Shown here piece after piece: positions 50,805-59,099 of a stretch of DNA of 64,000 bases. Below the pieces are notes generated by a model, which searched no databases, was not told the origin of the DNA, and saw only the letters and a program-made list of their open reading frames with translations. A program made the translations under genes and the position numbers. The stretch is from Acholeplasmataceae bacterium UBA2284 (GTDB taxonomy: Bacteria; Bacillota_I; Bacilli_A; Acholeplasmatales; Acholeplasmataceae). Location: positions 103,231-167,230 of the forward strand of contig DDWO01000012.1 of NCBI GenBank assembly GCA_002345705.1, written 5' to 3'. How positions within the stretch are numbered: the first letter of the stretch is position 1; every line of letters begins with the position of its first letter.

Positions 50805-51824
50805 ATGATTGTTCAGATGAAAAAAGGTTCAACAAAAAGAGAGTTCGAAAAAATAGTAGAGTTTTTAAAAGCTAAAAAGTTAGAAATTATGGATGCAAGC
50901 TCGGATGAAATTCGTGTGTTTGGTATTATAGGTGATACCACCTCGATTGACCCAAGTGACTTATATGCATTTGAAGGTGTTAAGGAGGTTACTAGAGTTT
51001 CAACACCATTTAAGAAGGCTAGTCGTAGCTTTAAAAAGAAGGATACCATTATTAAAATAGGTGATGATATCGAAATTGGTGGTGATCAGTTTGTGATGAT
51101 GGCTGGACCTTGTTCAGTAGAATCAGAGGAACAATTAAGAATTATTGCTAAGGCTGTTAAAAAGGCTGGTGCGACACTCCTTCGTGGTGGAGCATATAAG
51201 CCAAGAACTTCACCATACGCTTTTCAAGGCTTAGAATTAGAAGGCTTGAAGATACTTAGAAAAATTGGGGATGAAGTGGGATTAAAAATCGTTACTGAAA
51301 TTCCAAGTGCTGATTTACTTCCTTTATTTGAAGAATATGTGGATGTGATTCAAGTTGGTGCAAGAAATATGCAAAACTTCCATTTAATGAAGGCTTTAGG
51401 TAAATCAACGAAACCAATTCTATTAAAAAGAGGTTTATCAGCAACCATTGAAGAATGGTTAATGTCAGCTGAATACATTATGGCTGGTGGAAATGAACAA
51501 GTCATCTTGTGCGAAAGAGGCATTCGCACATATGAAAAATATACAAGAAATACATTAGATATTAGTGCAGTATTAGCGGTAAAGGAGCTTTCACATTTAC
51601 CAGTCATTATCGACCCATCTCACGCTGCTGGTCGCTGGAGCATGATTGAAAAGCTTTCTCTTGCATCGCTTGCTGTAGGAGCACACGGGTTAATAGTTGA
51701 GGTTCATCATGATCCTGAGCACGCATTATCTGATGGAGCACAATCTCTAAAGCTTCCTAAGTTTCATTCAATGATGGATGAGCTTGAAAAAGTAGCAGTT
51801 GTATTAGGTAAGAAACTGAGATGA
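50805..51824 (+). CDS. aroF: 3-deoxy-7-phosphoheptulonate (DAHP) synthase, type I-beta with N-terminal regulatory domain
   Basis: 339 residues. Residues 1-70 form the ferredoxin-like regulatory domain, and the barrel has MAGPCSVESEEQ, YKPRTSPYAFQGL, QVGARNMQNFHLM and VIIDPSHAAGRW. It condenses phosphoenolpyruvate and erythrose 4-phosphate, the first shikimate step; the N-terminal domain in relatives binds Tyr or Phe. First gene of the operon, after a terminator-bearing leader. Its stop overlaps tyrA by four bases (ATGA). Confidence 0.95.
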   Translation: MIVQMKKGSTKREFEKIVEFLKAKKLEIMDASSDEIRVFGIIGDTTSIDPSDLYAFEGVKEVTRVSTPFKKASRSFKKKDTIIKIGDDIEIGGDQFVMMAGPCSVESEEQLRIIAKAVKKAGATLLRGGAYKPRTSPYAFQGLELEGLKILRKIGDEVGLKIVTEIPSADLLPLFEEYVDVIQVGARNMQNFHLMKALGKSTKPILLKRGLSATIEEWLMSAEYIMAGGNEQVILCERGIRTYEKYTRNTLDISAVLAVKELSHLPVIIDPSHAAGRWSMIEKLSLASLAVGAHGLIVEVHHDPEHALSDGAQSLKLPKFHSMMDELEKVAVVLGKKLR

Positions 51825-52651
51825 AGATATTCGTTGTAGGACTTGGACTCATTGGTGCGTCCTATGCCGAGGGACTTCATCAAGCAGGACATCATGTCTA
51901 TGGATATGATTTAATAGAAAAAAATATCGAAAAAGGAATCCATTTAGGATTTATAGAAAAAGATAATAGTTTATCAAAAATAAGTGTTGCTGATCTTATC
52001 ATTTTAGCTTTATATCCAAAGGATAATGTTGAATTCATTCAAGGAAATAAAAACTTATTTACTGCTGGTCAAATTCTTACCGACGTTAGTGGTACTAAGG
52101 TTTGGATGATGGAAGAGATTGAAAAGATCCTACCTAATGGTATATCTTATACTTCACATCACCCAATGGCGGGTCGCGAGTCCTCTGGATTTGAGTCAAG
52201 AAACTTCCATATGTTTAAAAATGCAAATTTCATTATCGTCAAGGGTAAAAAAAGTGATAAGAATGATGTTGGAGTGCTTGAACTTGTCGCAAATAATCTG
52301 AAATTTGGTAAAATAACAGTAACAGATGCGAAAACACATGATGAGCTCATTGCATTTACATCACAGCTAACACATATACTTGCTGTGACTTTAATTCAAA
52401 GTGATCATTTAAAGGAAACTAAAGAAGCTACTGGAGACTCATTTAGAGACTTAACCAGAATAGCTAAAATAAATGAAGTGATGTGGACAGAACTTTTTTT
52501 AGAAAATAAAGATGCATTAGTAACTAAAATTAACGAATTTATGACAGAACTTGTATATATTAAAGAGCTCATCCTTGATGATGATAAAAAACGGTTAATG
52601 AATTATTTAAAGGAAGCCAAAGAAAAGAGGAAATCCTTTGACATTTCTTAA
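51821..52651 (+). CDS. tyrA: Prephenate dehydrogenase
   Basis: 276 residues. The Rossmann start FVVGLGLIGASYAEGL is followed by SYTSHHPMAGRESSGFE (the prephenate dehydrogenase signature) and the helical dimer domain (FTSQLTHILAV, GDSFRDLTRIAK). It makes 4-hydroxyphenylpyruvate, the tyrosine precursor. This fits a tyrosine-sensing leader. There is no prephenate dehydratase (pheA) in the operon. Confidence 0.93.
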   Translation: MKIFVVGLGLIGASYAEGLHQAGHHVYGYDLIEKNIEKGIHLGFIEKDNSLSKISVADLIILALYPKDNVEFIQGNKNLFTAGQILTDVSGTKVWMMEEIEKILPNGISYTSHHPMAGRESSGFESRNFHMFKNANFIIVKGKKSDKNDVGVLELVANNLKFGKITVTDAKTHDELIAFTSQLTHILAVTLIQSDHLKETKEATGDSFRDLTRIAKINEVMWTELFLENKDALVTKINEFMTELVYIKELILDDDKKRLMNYLKEAKEKRKSFDIS

Positions 52652-53651
52652 GATGCCGAATTACGATATTTTCATCGAAGAAGATGGTTTGTCCCATCTT
52701 GCAAAGCACATCAAAGAGGTTTATCAATTTGATGATCTTTTTGTTATTACCGATCAAAACGTTTTTGATTTATACAATGAAAAGCTGATTCAAGCATTAA
52801 TTGGCTATAAATTATCATTTGTCATATTACCCCCAGGTGAAAAATCCAAATCTTTAGATACCTATCATCAAGCCATTCAAACATTAATTGAAAAGGGCAT
52901 TAAGAGAAATCATTTAATTCTTGCCTTTGGTGGTGGTGTTATTGGTGATTTAGCAGGATTTATCGCTTCAACTCTATATCGCGGGATTTCATATATCCAA
53001 ATACCTACCACACTACTTGCTCAAGTTGATAGTAGTATTGGTGGTAAGGTAGGCATTGATTTAAAGGAAGGTAAAAACTTGATTGGATCCTTTTATGACC
53101 CAAAATTTGTTTTTATAGACCCTAGTTTTCTTAAAACATTATCTAAAAGAGAATATAACAATGGACTTGCTGAAATGATTAAGGCTGGTTTGATTGGTGA
53201 TAAGAAACTATATTCTTATCTTTTGGAACATGATAAAGTAACAGTAACAGAAATCACAGAAGCAATTCAAGTGAAAAGAAATGTTGTTTTAATTGATCCA
53301 TATGATAAAAAGGAAAGAATGTATTTAAACTTTGGACACACCTTTGGACATGCAATTGAAAAGAAACATCATTATGAAACCTACCTACATGGTGAAGCTA
53401 TAAGCTATGGTATGTTAATCGCTCTTCAAATTGGTATCCAAATTGGAGAAACAAAAGAAGAACTCTATCAAGAGGTTAAAAAACTACTTTTAGATAGAGA
53501 ACTTGTTAAAGAACCATTACTTGAAATGGACGAGTATCGTGATGAAATCATTCACGATAAAAAGAATTTAGCAGATGGACTCCATTTCATTATTGTTACT
53601 AAGCCTGGTGATGTAAAAACACATAAATTAAAGGAACTTGACATTCTATGA
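52638..53651 (+). CDS. aroB: 3-dehydroquinate synthase
   Basis: 337 residues. FVILPPGEKSKSLDTY, FGGGVIGDLAGFIASTLYRG, TLLAQVDSSIGGKVGIDL and the zinc His region NFGHTFGHAIEKKHHY are all present. TTG at 52638 follows AGAGG at a good distance and overlaps tyrA; an ATG at 52653 is an alternative start. It converts DAHP to 3-dehydroquinate with NAD+ and a metal. Confidence 0.95.
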   Translation: MTFLKMPNYDIFIEEDGLSHLAKHIKEVYQFDDLFVITDQNVFDLYNEKLIQALIGYKLSFVILPPGEKSKSLDTYHQAIQTLIEKGIKRNHLILAFGGGVIGDLAGFIASTLYRGISYIQIPTTLLAQVDSSIGGKVGIDLKEGKNLIGSFYDPKFVFIDPSFLKTLSKREYNNGLAEMIKAGLIGDKKLYSYLLEHDKVTVTEITEAIQVKRNVVLIDPYDKKERMYLNFGHTFGHAIEKKHHYETYLHGEAISYGMLIALQIGIQIGETKEELYQEVKKLLLDRELVKEPLLEMDEYRDEIIHDKKNLADGLHFIIVTKPGDVKTHKLKELDIL

Positions 53652-54910
53652 AGATTACCATCCAACCAACAAAACTAAAGGGAACACTTCAGGTGGTATC
53701 ATCAAAATCTCTATCCCATAGGTATGTTATTGCTGCAGGTCTTGCTAAAGGGACAAGCACTATAAAAAATGCTTTAGATAGTGATGATTTAACTGCTACG
53801 AAAAATGCTTTATCTGCACTTGGTGTAACATTCAATAACAATCAAGTCACAGGTGGAGAATTAAAAGTTATTCATAATGAAATAGATTGTAATGAATCAG
53901 GGTCTACTCTAAGATTTATGATTCCAATTTCTATGCTACTTAGAGAAGAAATCAAATTTATGGGGCACGGTCGTCTACCCTTACGTCCCTTAGATATCTA
54001 TTTTGATATATTCAATCAAAAGCACTTATACTATAAAAAAGAGAGTGAAGAATCCAATCTTCCACTCACAGTCAAGGGACCAATTAAACCAGGTTTCTAT
54101 CAAATGAGAGGTGACGTAAGCTCACAGTTTCTTACTGGTATGCTATTTGCTTTACCGCTATTAAAAAAAGATTCAGTGATCGAAATGACGACTCCAATTG
54201 AATCAAAGGGCTACGTCGATTTAACACTCGATGTCTTAAAAATGTTTGGTATACATATTTTATCAGTTGATCAATATTTTTACATCAAAGGTGGTCAATC
54301 CTATGTGCCGATGGAAGTCACTGTTGAAGGCGATTTCTCACAGGCAGCATTTTGGATGGTAGCTGGTTTAATTGGTGATGAAATTAATCTAAAAAGCTTA
54401 AACCCAATAAGCAAACAAGGTGATGCAAAAATAGTAGATATTATTAAGGAAATGGGTGGAGATATTGAGTACAGTGATCGTGATCGCATGTATAAAATAG
54501 AGCCCAGTCAAACTGACGGTATCACTATAGATTTGTCTCAGATTCCAGACCTTGGCCCAATACTCATGGTGCTTGCAGGACTGAGTGAAAAAAAGACAAA
54601 GTTTATTGGATGTAATAGATTAAGAATGAAGGAATCAGACCGTTTAGATGCGATGTATCAAGTTTTAACAAAGCTTGGTGTTCCTATGGAAATATGCGGT
54701 GATGAAGCCATTATCCAAGGTGTAAAATCATTTAAGGGTGATTTAGAACTAGATACATTTAGCGATCACCGGATTGCAATGGCAATCGCAATCGCTGCAA
54801 TTCGTGCAGATGGTCCAATCACAATCAATCACGCAGAAGTCGTAAGTAAATCCTACCCGAATTTTTTTGAAATCTATAAGGAACTAGGAGGGCAAATCAA
54901 TGAATCTTGA
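53648..54910 (+). CDS. aroA: 5-enolpyruvylshikimate-3-phosphate synthase
   Basis: 420 residues. SSKSLSHRYVIAAGLAKG (substrate Lys-Ser), ESGSTLRFMIP, GRLPLRPLD, GDVSSQFLTGML and RLRMKESDRLDAM are the EPSP synthase motifs. The start overlaps the aroB stop by four bases, and the end overlaps the chorismate mutase gene by 11 bases. Confidence 0.96.
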   Translation: MKITIQPTKLKGTLQVVSSKSLSHRYVIAAGLAKGTSTIKNALDSDDLTATKNALSALGVTFNNNQVTGGELKVIHNEIDCNESGSTLRFMIPISMLLREEIKFMGHGRLPLRPLDIYFDIFNQKHLYYKKESEESNLPLTVKGPIKPGFYQMRGDVSSQFLTGMLFALPLLKKDSVIEMTTPIESKGYVDLTLDVLKMFGIHILSVDQYFYIKGGQSYVPMEVTVEGDFSQAAFWMVAGLIGDEINLKSLNPISKQGDAKIVDIIKEMGGDIEYSDRDRMYKIEPSQTDGITIDLSQIPDLGPILMVLAGLSEKKTKFIGCNRLRMKESDRLDAMYQVLTKLGVPMEICGDEAIIQGVKSFKGDLELDTFSDHRIAMAIAIAAIRADGPITINHAEVVSKSYPNFFEIYKELGGQINES

Positions 54911-55154
54911 TGAATTAAGAAAAGCTATTGACGCAGTCGATACTGAAATGATGGAACTGTTTAAAAAGCGCATGGAACTCTCCTATATGGTAGGAGAATA
55001 TAAAAAGGAAAATAATCTACCGGTACTCGATTCCACAAGAGAAAAAGAGATATTGAAAAGTAGAAAAAATCAACTCGATGATCAATCATTATGGCCATAC
55101 TATGAAGTATTTATAAAGGAAATTATGAAGCTATCGAAGGAGTACCAAAAATGA
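54900..55154 (+). CDS. Chorismate mutase, type II (AroQ fold)
   Basis: 84 residues; the typical monofunctional AroQ helix bundle: LDELRKAIDAVDTEMMELFK, followed by KRMELSYMVGEYK and DSTREKEIL, containing the catalytic Arg and Lys positions. It turns chorismate into prephenate. It overlaps both neighbours, so translation is coupled. Confidence 0.92.
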   Translation: MNLDELRKAIDAVDTEMMELFKKRMELSYMVGEYKKENNLPVLDSTREKEILKSRKNQLDDQSLWPYYEVFIKEIMKLSKEYQK

Positions 55155-55939
55155 GCGAACGATATGGATTAATAGGAAAGAATATTAAATATTCAAAGTC
55201 TAGTCAAATTCATAATTTCATGGCGAAAAGGTTAGGCATCGATTTTAAGTATGATCTATTTGATATCGATGAATCTGATATTTCCCATCTTTTTAAGCAT
55301 TTAAGAAATGGTGTTTTCAAAGGCTTTAACGTCACTGTCCCCTATAAACAAACAGTGATGAAGCATGTGGATATATTAACACCTAAGGCATCTCGCATAC
55401 GCGCAGTCAATACCATCTATATGAAGAATGGAAAAATAGTTGGTGATAATACTGACTATGATGGATTTTTAGGATTGATCAGTCGAAACCGAATCAATGT
55501 GAAAGATAAAAATGTCTATTTGCTTGGTGCAGGTGGTGCAGCAAAAGCTGCGTATATCGTCTTATCGGATTTAGGTGCGAAGGTCACTGTAGTTTCTAGA
55601 CAAACCAATGATTTAGATCCTTTATTTCAGCATGTCATTTCCTATCAAAAAATAGATCCATTTAAGGTAGATATATACGTTCAAGCAACTCCAATCGGAA
55701 CATTCCCAAATGTTGAGGATTCCGTATTAAGTAAGGTTTATGTTGAAAATCAACTCGTTATCGATATGGTTTACAATCCTCCAATTACAAAGATTATGAA
55801 GGATGCTAAACAAGGTATTAGTGGACTCTATATGCTAATTATTCAAGCAATTAAGAGCGAAGAGATTTGGTTTGATAGAAAAATTGACATTACAGATCGT
55901 CTTGTCGAAGAGTTAAAGGAAGTCATCTATCATGAATAG
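55151..55939 (+). CDS. aroE: Shikimate dehydrogenase
   Basis: 262 residues. YGLIGKNIKYSKSSQIHNFM (shikimate-binding Ser pair), FKGFNVTVPYKQTVMKHVD (catalytic Lys), NTDYDGFLGLI and VYLLGAGGAAKAAYIVLSD (NADP-binding) match the family. Reduces 3-dehydroshikimate. Neither aroD nor aroK is present beside it. Confidence 0.95.
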   Translation: MSERYGLIGKNIKYSKSSQIHNFMAKRLGIDFKYDLFDIDESDISHLFKHLRNGVFKGFNVTVPYKQTVMKHVDILTPKASRIRAVNTIYMKNGKIVGDNTDYDGFLGLISRNRINVKDKNVYLLGAGGAAKAAYIVLSDLGAKVTVVSRQTNDLDPLFQHVISYQKIDPFKVDIYVQATPIGTFPNVEDSVLSKVYVENQLVIDMVYNPPITKIMKDAKQGISGLYMLIIQAIKSEEIWFDRKIDITDRLVEELKEVIYHE

Positions 55940-56918
55940 CTATGGAACTCTTTTCAAAGTAACTTTATATGGCGAATCACACCAGGAAGCAATCGGTGTT
56001 GTTATTGATGGAATTCCTGCAGGTATTGAAATTAACGAATCAAAGATCACTGAAGATTTAATCAAAAGACAAGCAGGAGCGATTGGAACTACAACAAGAA
56101 TAGAGCCTGATTTATTCAAGATTACATCCGGTGTATTTAAAGGATACTCTACTGGATCACCAATTCATTTAATGATTGAAAATGTAAATACTAGATCAAA
56201 GGATTACGAGCATTTAATCAATCAGCCTAGACCAGGTCATGCAGATTTCGTTTCCAATGTGAAATATAAAGGCTTTCAAGACTATCGTGGTGGTGGAAGA
56301 TTTTCTGGCAGATTAACCGCAGCTTTAGTAGCAGCAGGAGCGATTGCGAAAATGGTGATTCCATTTGAATTATCTAATCACCTCGTCCAAGTAGGAACAC
56401 TAAAGGATATGTCAAAGATTGATGCTTATTTAGAGGGTATCGCTAAGGATGGAGATTCTGTTGGAGGTTTAATTGAAGTTAAAGCCACTAACATGATTGT
56501 AGGACTTGGAGAGCCATTCTTTAATAAGCTAGATGCTGAAATTGCGAAAATGATGTTTTCAATACCCGCAGTTAAGGGTGTTGAGATTGGTACAGGGTTT
56601 AAGGGCTTAGAAATGAAGGGTAGTTCATTCAATGATGAGTTCATTGATGAAACCGGAAAAACGAAGACAAACCATTCAGGTGGAGTATCGGGTGGTATTT
56701 CTAATGGAAATGATTTAATTGTTAAAGTCATGATTAAACCAACATCATCGATTCAAAGACCACAAGAAACCTATAGCTTTGAAACCAATCAAAAGGAAAT
56801 TCTTCAGATTGGTGGTAGACATGATGTCTGTATCGCTAGAAGAGCTGGAATTGTGTTAGAAAACGCATTGGCAATTGTACTTGCAGATTTGTATTTAATT
56901 AGTAAAGCATATCACTAA
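55932..56918 (+). CDS. aroC: Chorismate synthase
   Basis: 328 residues. GTLFKVTLYGESHQEAIGVV, QPRPGHADF, DYRGGGRFSGRLTAALVAAG and SGGVSGGISNGNDLIVK match the FMN-dependent family. The protein is about 30-60 residues shorter than most family members but covers the N-terminal and central motifs and ends with RHDVCIARRAGIVLENALA. Last biosynthetic gene of the operon. Confidence 0.94.
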   Translation: MNSYGTLFKVTLYGESHQEAIGVVIDGIPAGIEINESKITEDLIKRQAGAIGTTTRIEPDLFKITSGVFKGYSTGSPIHLMIENVNTRSKDYEHLINQPRPGHADFVSNVKYKGFQDYRGGGRFSGRLTAALVAAGAIAKMVIPFELSNHLVQVGTLKDMSKIDAYLEGIAKDGDSVGGLIEVKATNMIVGLGEPFFNKLDAEIAKMMFSIPAVKGVEIGTGFKGLEMKGSSFNDEFIDETGKTKTNHSGGVSGGISNGNDLIVKVMIKPTSSIQRPQETYSFETNQKEILQIGGRHDVCIARRAGIVLENALAIVLADLYLISKAYH

Positions 56919-56926
56919 AGGAGTAT

Positions 56927-57655
56927 ATGGTGGAAAGAACGATTATAGGGGAAGGTAAAACTGCAAAGGTATACCTTGAAAATGGTTTTGCTTATAAGGT
57001 TTTTAATGAGAATCATCCCATAGATTGGATTGAATACGAAGTTCATATTCAAAATGAGATTGAACAACATACAAAATTGCCTGTTTTATCCTACACATTG
57101 AATAAGTCAGAAAGAGAGATTCGAATGCCATATATAAAAGGTATCGAGTTAACTGAGCGTATATTGAAGGAAAAATATAAAAATGGTTTAGAAGACTTAA
57201 TCACTCTGCAGCTGAGTGTTTACAAGTATCAAAACTTGAATCTACCAAATGGACATCTTGTTTTCCTTAAGCATTTTCAACACAGTAAAATTCCTGATGA
57301 ATATAGAAATATTGGTATCGAGTATTTGAATGCCATACCTTATCAGCCAACTTTGTGTCATTTTGATATGCATTTCTCTAATATATTGTATGATGGTAAC
57401 TATACTATCATTGATTGGGTAAATGCTAAGCTTGCAAACCCAATATTAGATGTTGCTAGATCATTTGTTATTCTAAGACAGTATGCTTATCGATTATCTT
57501 CAAAATATTTAAGAATAATGATGAAGAAAATGGATTTTTCTGAAATTGAGATGAACAAGGCTATCGTTGTGATGGCAATACTCAGAATCATAGAGGTTGA
57601 ACAATCTGAAATAGATGTTTTACGTAAAATCATCAATGAGTTTCAAATTGCATAA
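56927..57655 (+). CDS. APH/choline-kinase-like phosphotransferase
   Basis: 242 residues. A glycine-loop start (IGEGKTAKVYLENGFAYKVF), the catalytic block LCHFDMHFSNILYD (HxDxxxxN) and IIDWVNAKLANPILDVARSF are the APH-fold kinase motifs. It lies eight bases after aroC behind AAGGAG, so it can be co-transcribed. Substrate unknown; antibiotic phosphorylation is not implied by the sequence. Homologues occur as small uncharacterised kinases in Bacillota. Confidence 0.82.
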   Translation: MVERTIIGEGKTAKVYLENGFAYKVFNENHPIDWIEYEVHIQNEIEQHTKLPVLSYTLNKSEREIRMPYIKGIELTERILKEKYKNGLEDLITLQLSVYKYQNLNLPNGHLVFLKHFQHSKIPDEYRNIGIEYLNAIPYQPTLCHFDMHFSNILYDGNYTIIDWVNAKLANPILDVARSFVILRQYAYRLSSKYLRIMMKKMDFSEIEMNKAIVVMAILRIIEVEQSEIDVLRKIINEFQIA

Positions 57656-57680
57656 ATTATTCTCTAATTTTTTAAATGTT

Positions 57681-57716
57681 AAAGACCTAGATTCCGTATG
57701 GAAAGTAGGTCTTTTT
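57681..57716 (+). terminator. Terminator of the aromatic operon / APH-like gene
   Basis: AAAGACCTA and TAGGTCTTT form a 9-bp stem, extended by an inner TTCC/GGAA, followed by TTTTT. Confidence 0.85.
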
Positions 57717-57752
57717 GTTTGATTAAAAACATATTCTTTGTTCTAGTTCAAA

Positions 57753-57971
57753 TTATAGATCTTTATATTCAAATACTTCATCAACGGTTTTTTCAAATAC
57801 ACGTGCAATCTTATACGCAAGATCTAATGAGGGAGTATACTTCCCAAGCTCTATTGCGTTGATAGTTTGTCTAGAAACACCTGTCAACTCAGCAAGCGTC
57901 TGTTGAGACATATCGTTAGCAAAAAAGCGTAATGTCTTGATTTTGTTAACAATTTCATATTTTTTAAGCAT
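57753..57971 (-). CDS. Small Xre-family regulator (HTH)
   Basis: 72 residues, of which the first 60 are a helix-turn-helix (DMSQQTLAELTGVSRQTINA, IELGKYTPSLDLAYKIARVF). It follows, and overlaps by eight bases, a membrane-protein gene; such pairs of Xre regulator and DUF-type membrane protein are common in Bacillota. It probably regulates its own operon. Confidence 0.88.
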   Translation of the reverse strand: MLKKYEIVNKIKTLRFFANDMSQQTLAELTGVSRQTINAIELGKYTPSLDLAYKIARVFEKTVDEVFEYKDL

Positions 57972-58482
57972 GACGAATTCCCTTGCGATAATAATAGAGT
58001 TGAGTTAATCCCTCTAATGCAGATCCTAGACTGAATGATAGAAATAAAATATTAATCATAATGATAGGGGAATAATTGAGAACTATTGAAAATAGTGCTA
58101 TAACAAACCCAATACCAGCAAATGAGAATCCAATGCGCATAGATTTTAATTCGATTAATTTTGCCATCTCATCTTCAACTGTGTCAGTTTTAACAATTTG
58201 AGCAATTTTTTGTTCAATTTCTTTATCTGTAATATCTTTATTCTCTAATCTCATTTTGATTGCTAAGCTAATTGAATAGAAGATGTTGAATAAAATCATC
58301 GCGATAATGATTCCAACAATACCAATTCCAATAAAGGTAAGTATTGTCATTGCCCAAAATTTAAGCGTCAACGATTCTGGCAAGCCTTGATTGTACTTAA
58401 AAATCGCGTAAAATAAATAAGAAAATGTAATGATTAATCCTGTAATTGATGTAACTATTGTCTTTTTTTCATGAAATGTCAT
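57964..58482 (-). CDS. Membrane protein paired with Xre regulator
   Basis: 172 residues from the ATG at 58482, which follows AAAGGAG; an open frame to 58539 lacks a site. Two pairs of membrane helices (IVTSITGLIITFSYLFYAIF and IGIGIVGIIIAMILFNIFYS; then IGFVIALFSIVLNYSPIIMI) surround a charged loop. Unknown function; family not recognised. Confidence 0.7.
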   Translation of the reverse strand: MTFHEKKTIVTSITGLIITFSYLFYAIFKYNQGLPESLTLKFWAMTILTFIGIGIVGIIIAMILFNIFYSISLAIKMRLENKDITDKEIEQKIAQIVKTDTVEDEMAKLIELKSMRIGFSFAGIGFVIALFSIVLNYSPIIMINILFLSFSLGSALEGLTQLYYYRKGIRHA

Positions 58483-58700
58483 TTGCGTTTCTCCTTTGTT
58501 AACTATTATATACATATTGTAAATCAAAAGATACAACATGTCAAGTATATTTTACACTTATTTACATTTTATTTATCGGAAATGAAGCATTACAAAGTAA
58601 CTTTTATTTCAGTTTTTCTGATAATTAATCAAAAATATTCAAAATCATCAAATAAATGAGTTATTATGATAGATTTATAGAAAAAACCGTGATATTATAT

Positions 58701-58728
58701 ATATGAACATATGAGCATGTGTTCATAT
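58701..58728 (+). promoter_or_regulatory. ArsR/CadC-type operator of the metal-efflux operon
   Basis: A perfect 9-bp inverted repeat ATATGAACA/TGTTCATAT flanks a 10-base centre (itself holding TATGAGCATG). It lies just after a TATTAT -10 region and 14 bases before the regulator start. Such ATGAACA-type palindromes are bound by SmtB/ArsR repressors of metal pumps. Confidence 0.75.
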
Positions 58729-58742
58729 GTAAGGAGTGAATC

Positions 58743-59099
58743 ATGAATAATTATCAGTGTGAATCCATCATCATACATGAGGATGCGATTATTGAAGTTC
58801 AAAAACATATATTAAATAATGTTGACTTAAACAAAGTGAGTCTTCTTTTTAAGGCTTTATCAGATCCAACCCGTATAAAAATCCTTTTTGCTCTTGAAAA
58901 ACACGAATTATGTGTGTGTGATATTGCAGTTATTCTTAAAATGACACAAAGTGCTATATCTCATCAGCTGAAGACACTTAGACAAGCTGACCTAGTTAGA
59001 TCAAGAAAAGAAGGTAAGACGGTATTTTATACAATAGCCGATGAACATATCCATCACATCTTTAGTCAAGCCCTTGTTCATGTGAAGGAGGGAAAATAA
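58743..59099 (+). CDS. ArsR/SmtB-family metal-responsive repressor (CadC-like)
   Basis: 118 residues. LFKALSDPTRIKILFALEKH is the ArsR core, followed by ELCVCDIAVILKM, the metal-binding ELCVCD motif of CadC/ArsR proteins, and the DNA-recognition helix MTQSAISHQLKTLRQADLV. An N-terminal Cys (about residue 6) and His pairs could add metal ligands as in CadC. It controls the ATPase gene that overlaps it by one base. Confidence 0.93.
   Translation: MNNYQCESIIIHEDAIIEVQKHILNNVDLNKVSLLFKALSDPTRIKILFALEKHELCVCDIAVILKMTQSAISHQLKTLRQADLVRSRKEGKTVFYTIADEHIHHIFSQALVHVKEGK

Noticed and set aside
54301..54489. Minus-strand ORF inside aroA
   Set aside because: It is a shadow of the conserved EPSP synthase coding frame without a ribosome site.
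56927..57655. Aminoglycoside resistance gene
   Set aside because: The APH fold is shared by many kinases of small metabolites. Nothing seen points to an antibiotic substrate, and the gene is attached to a biosynthetic operon.
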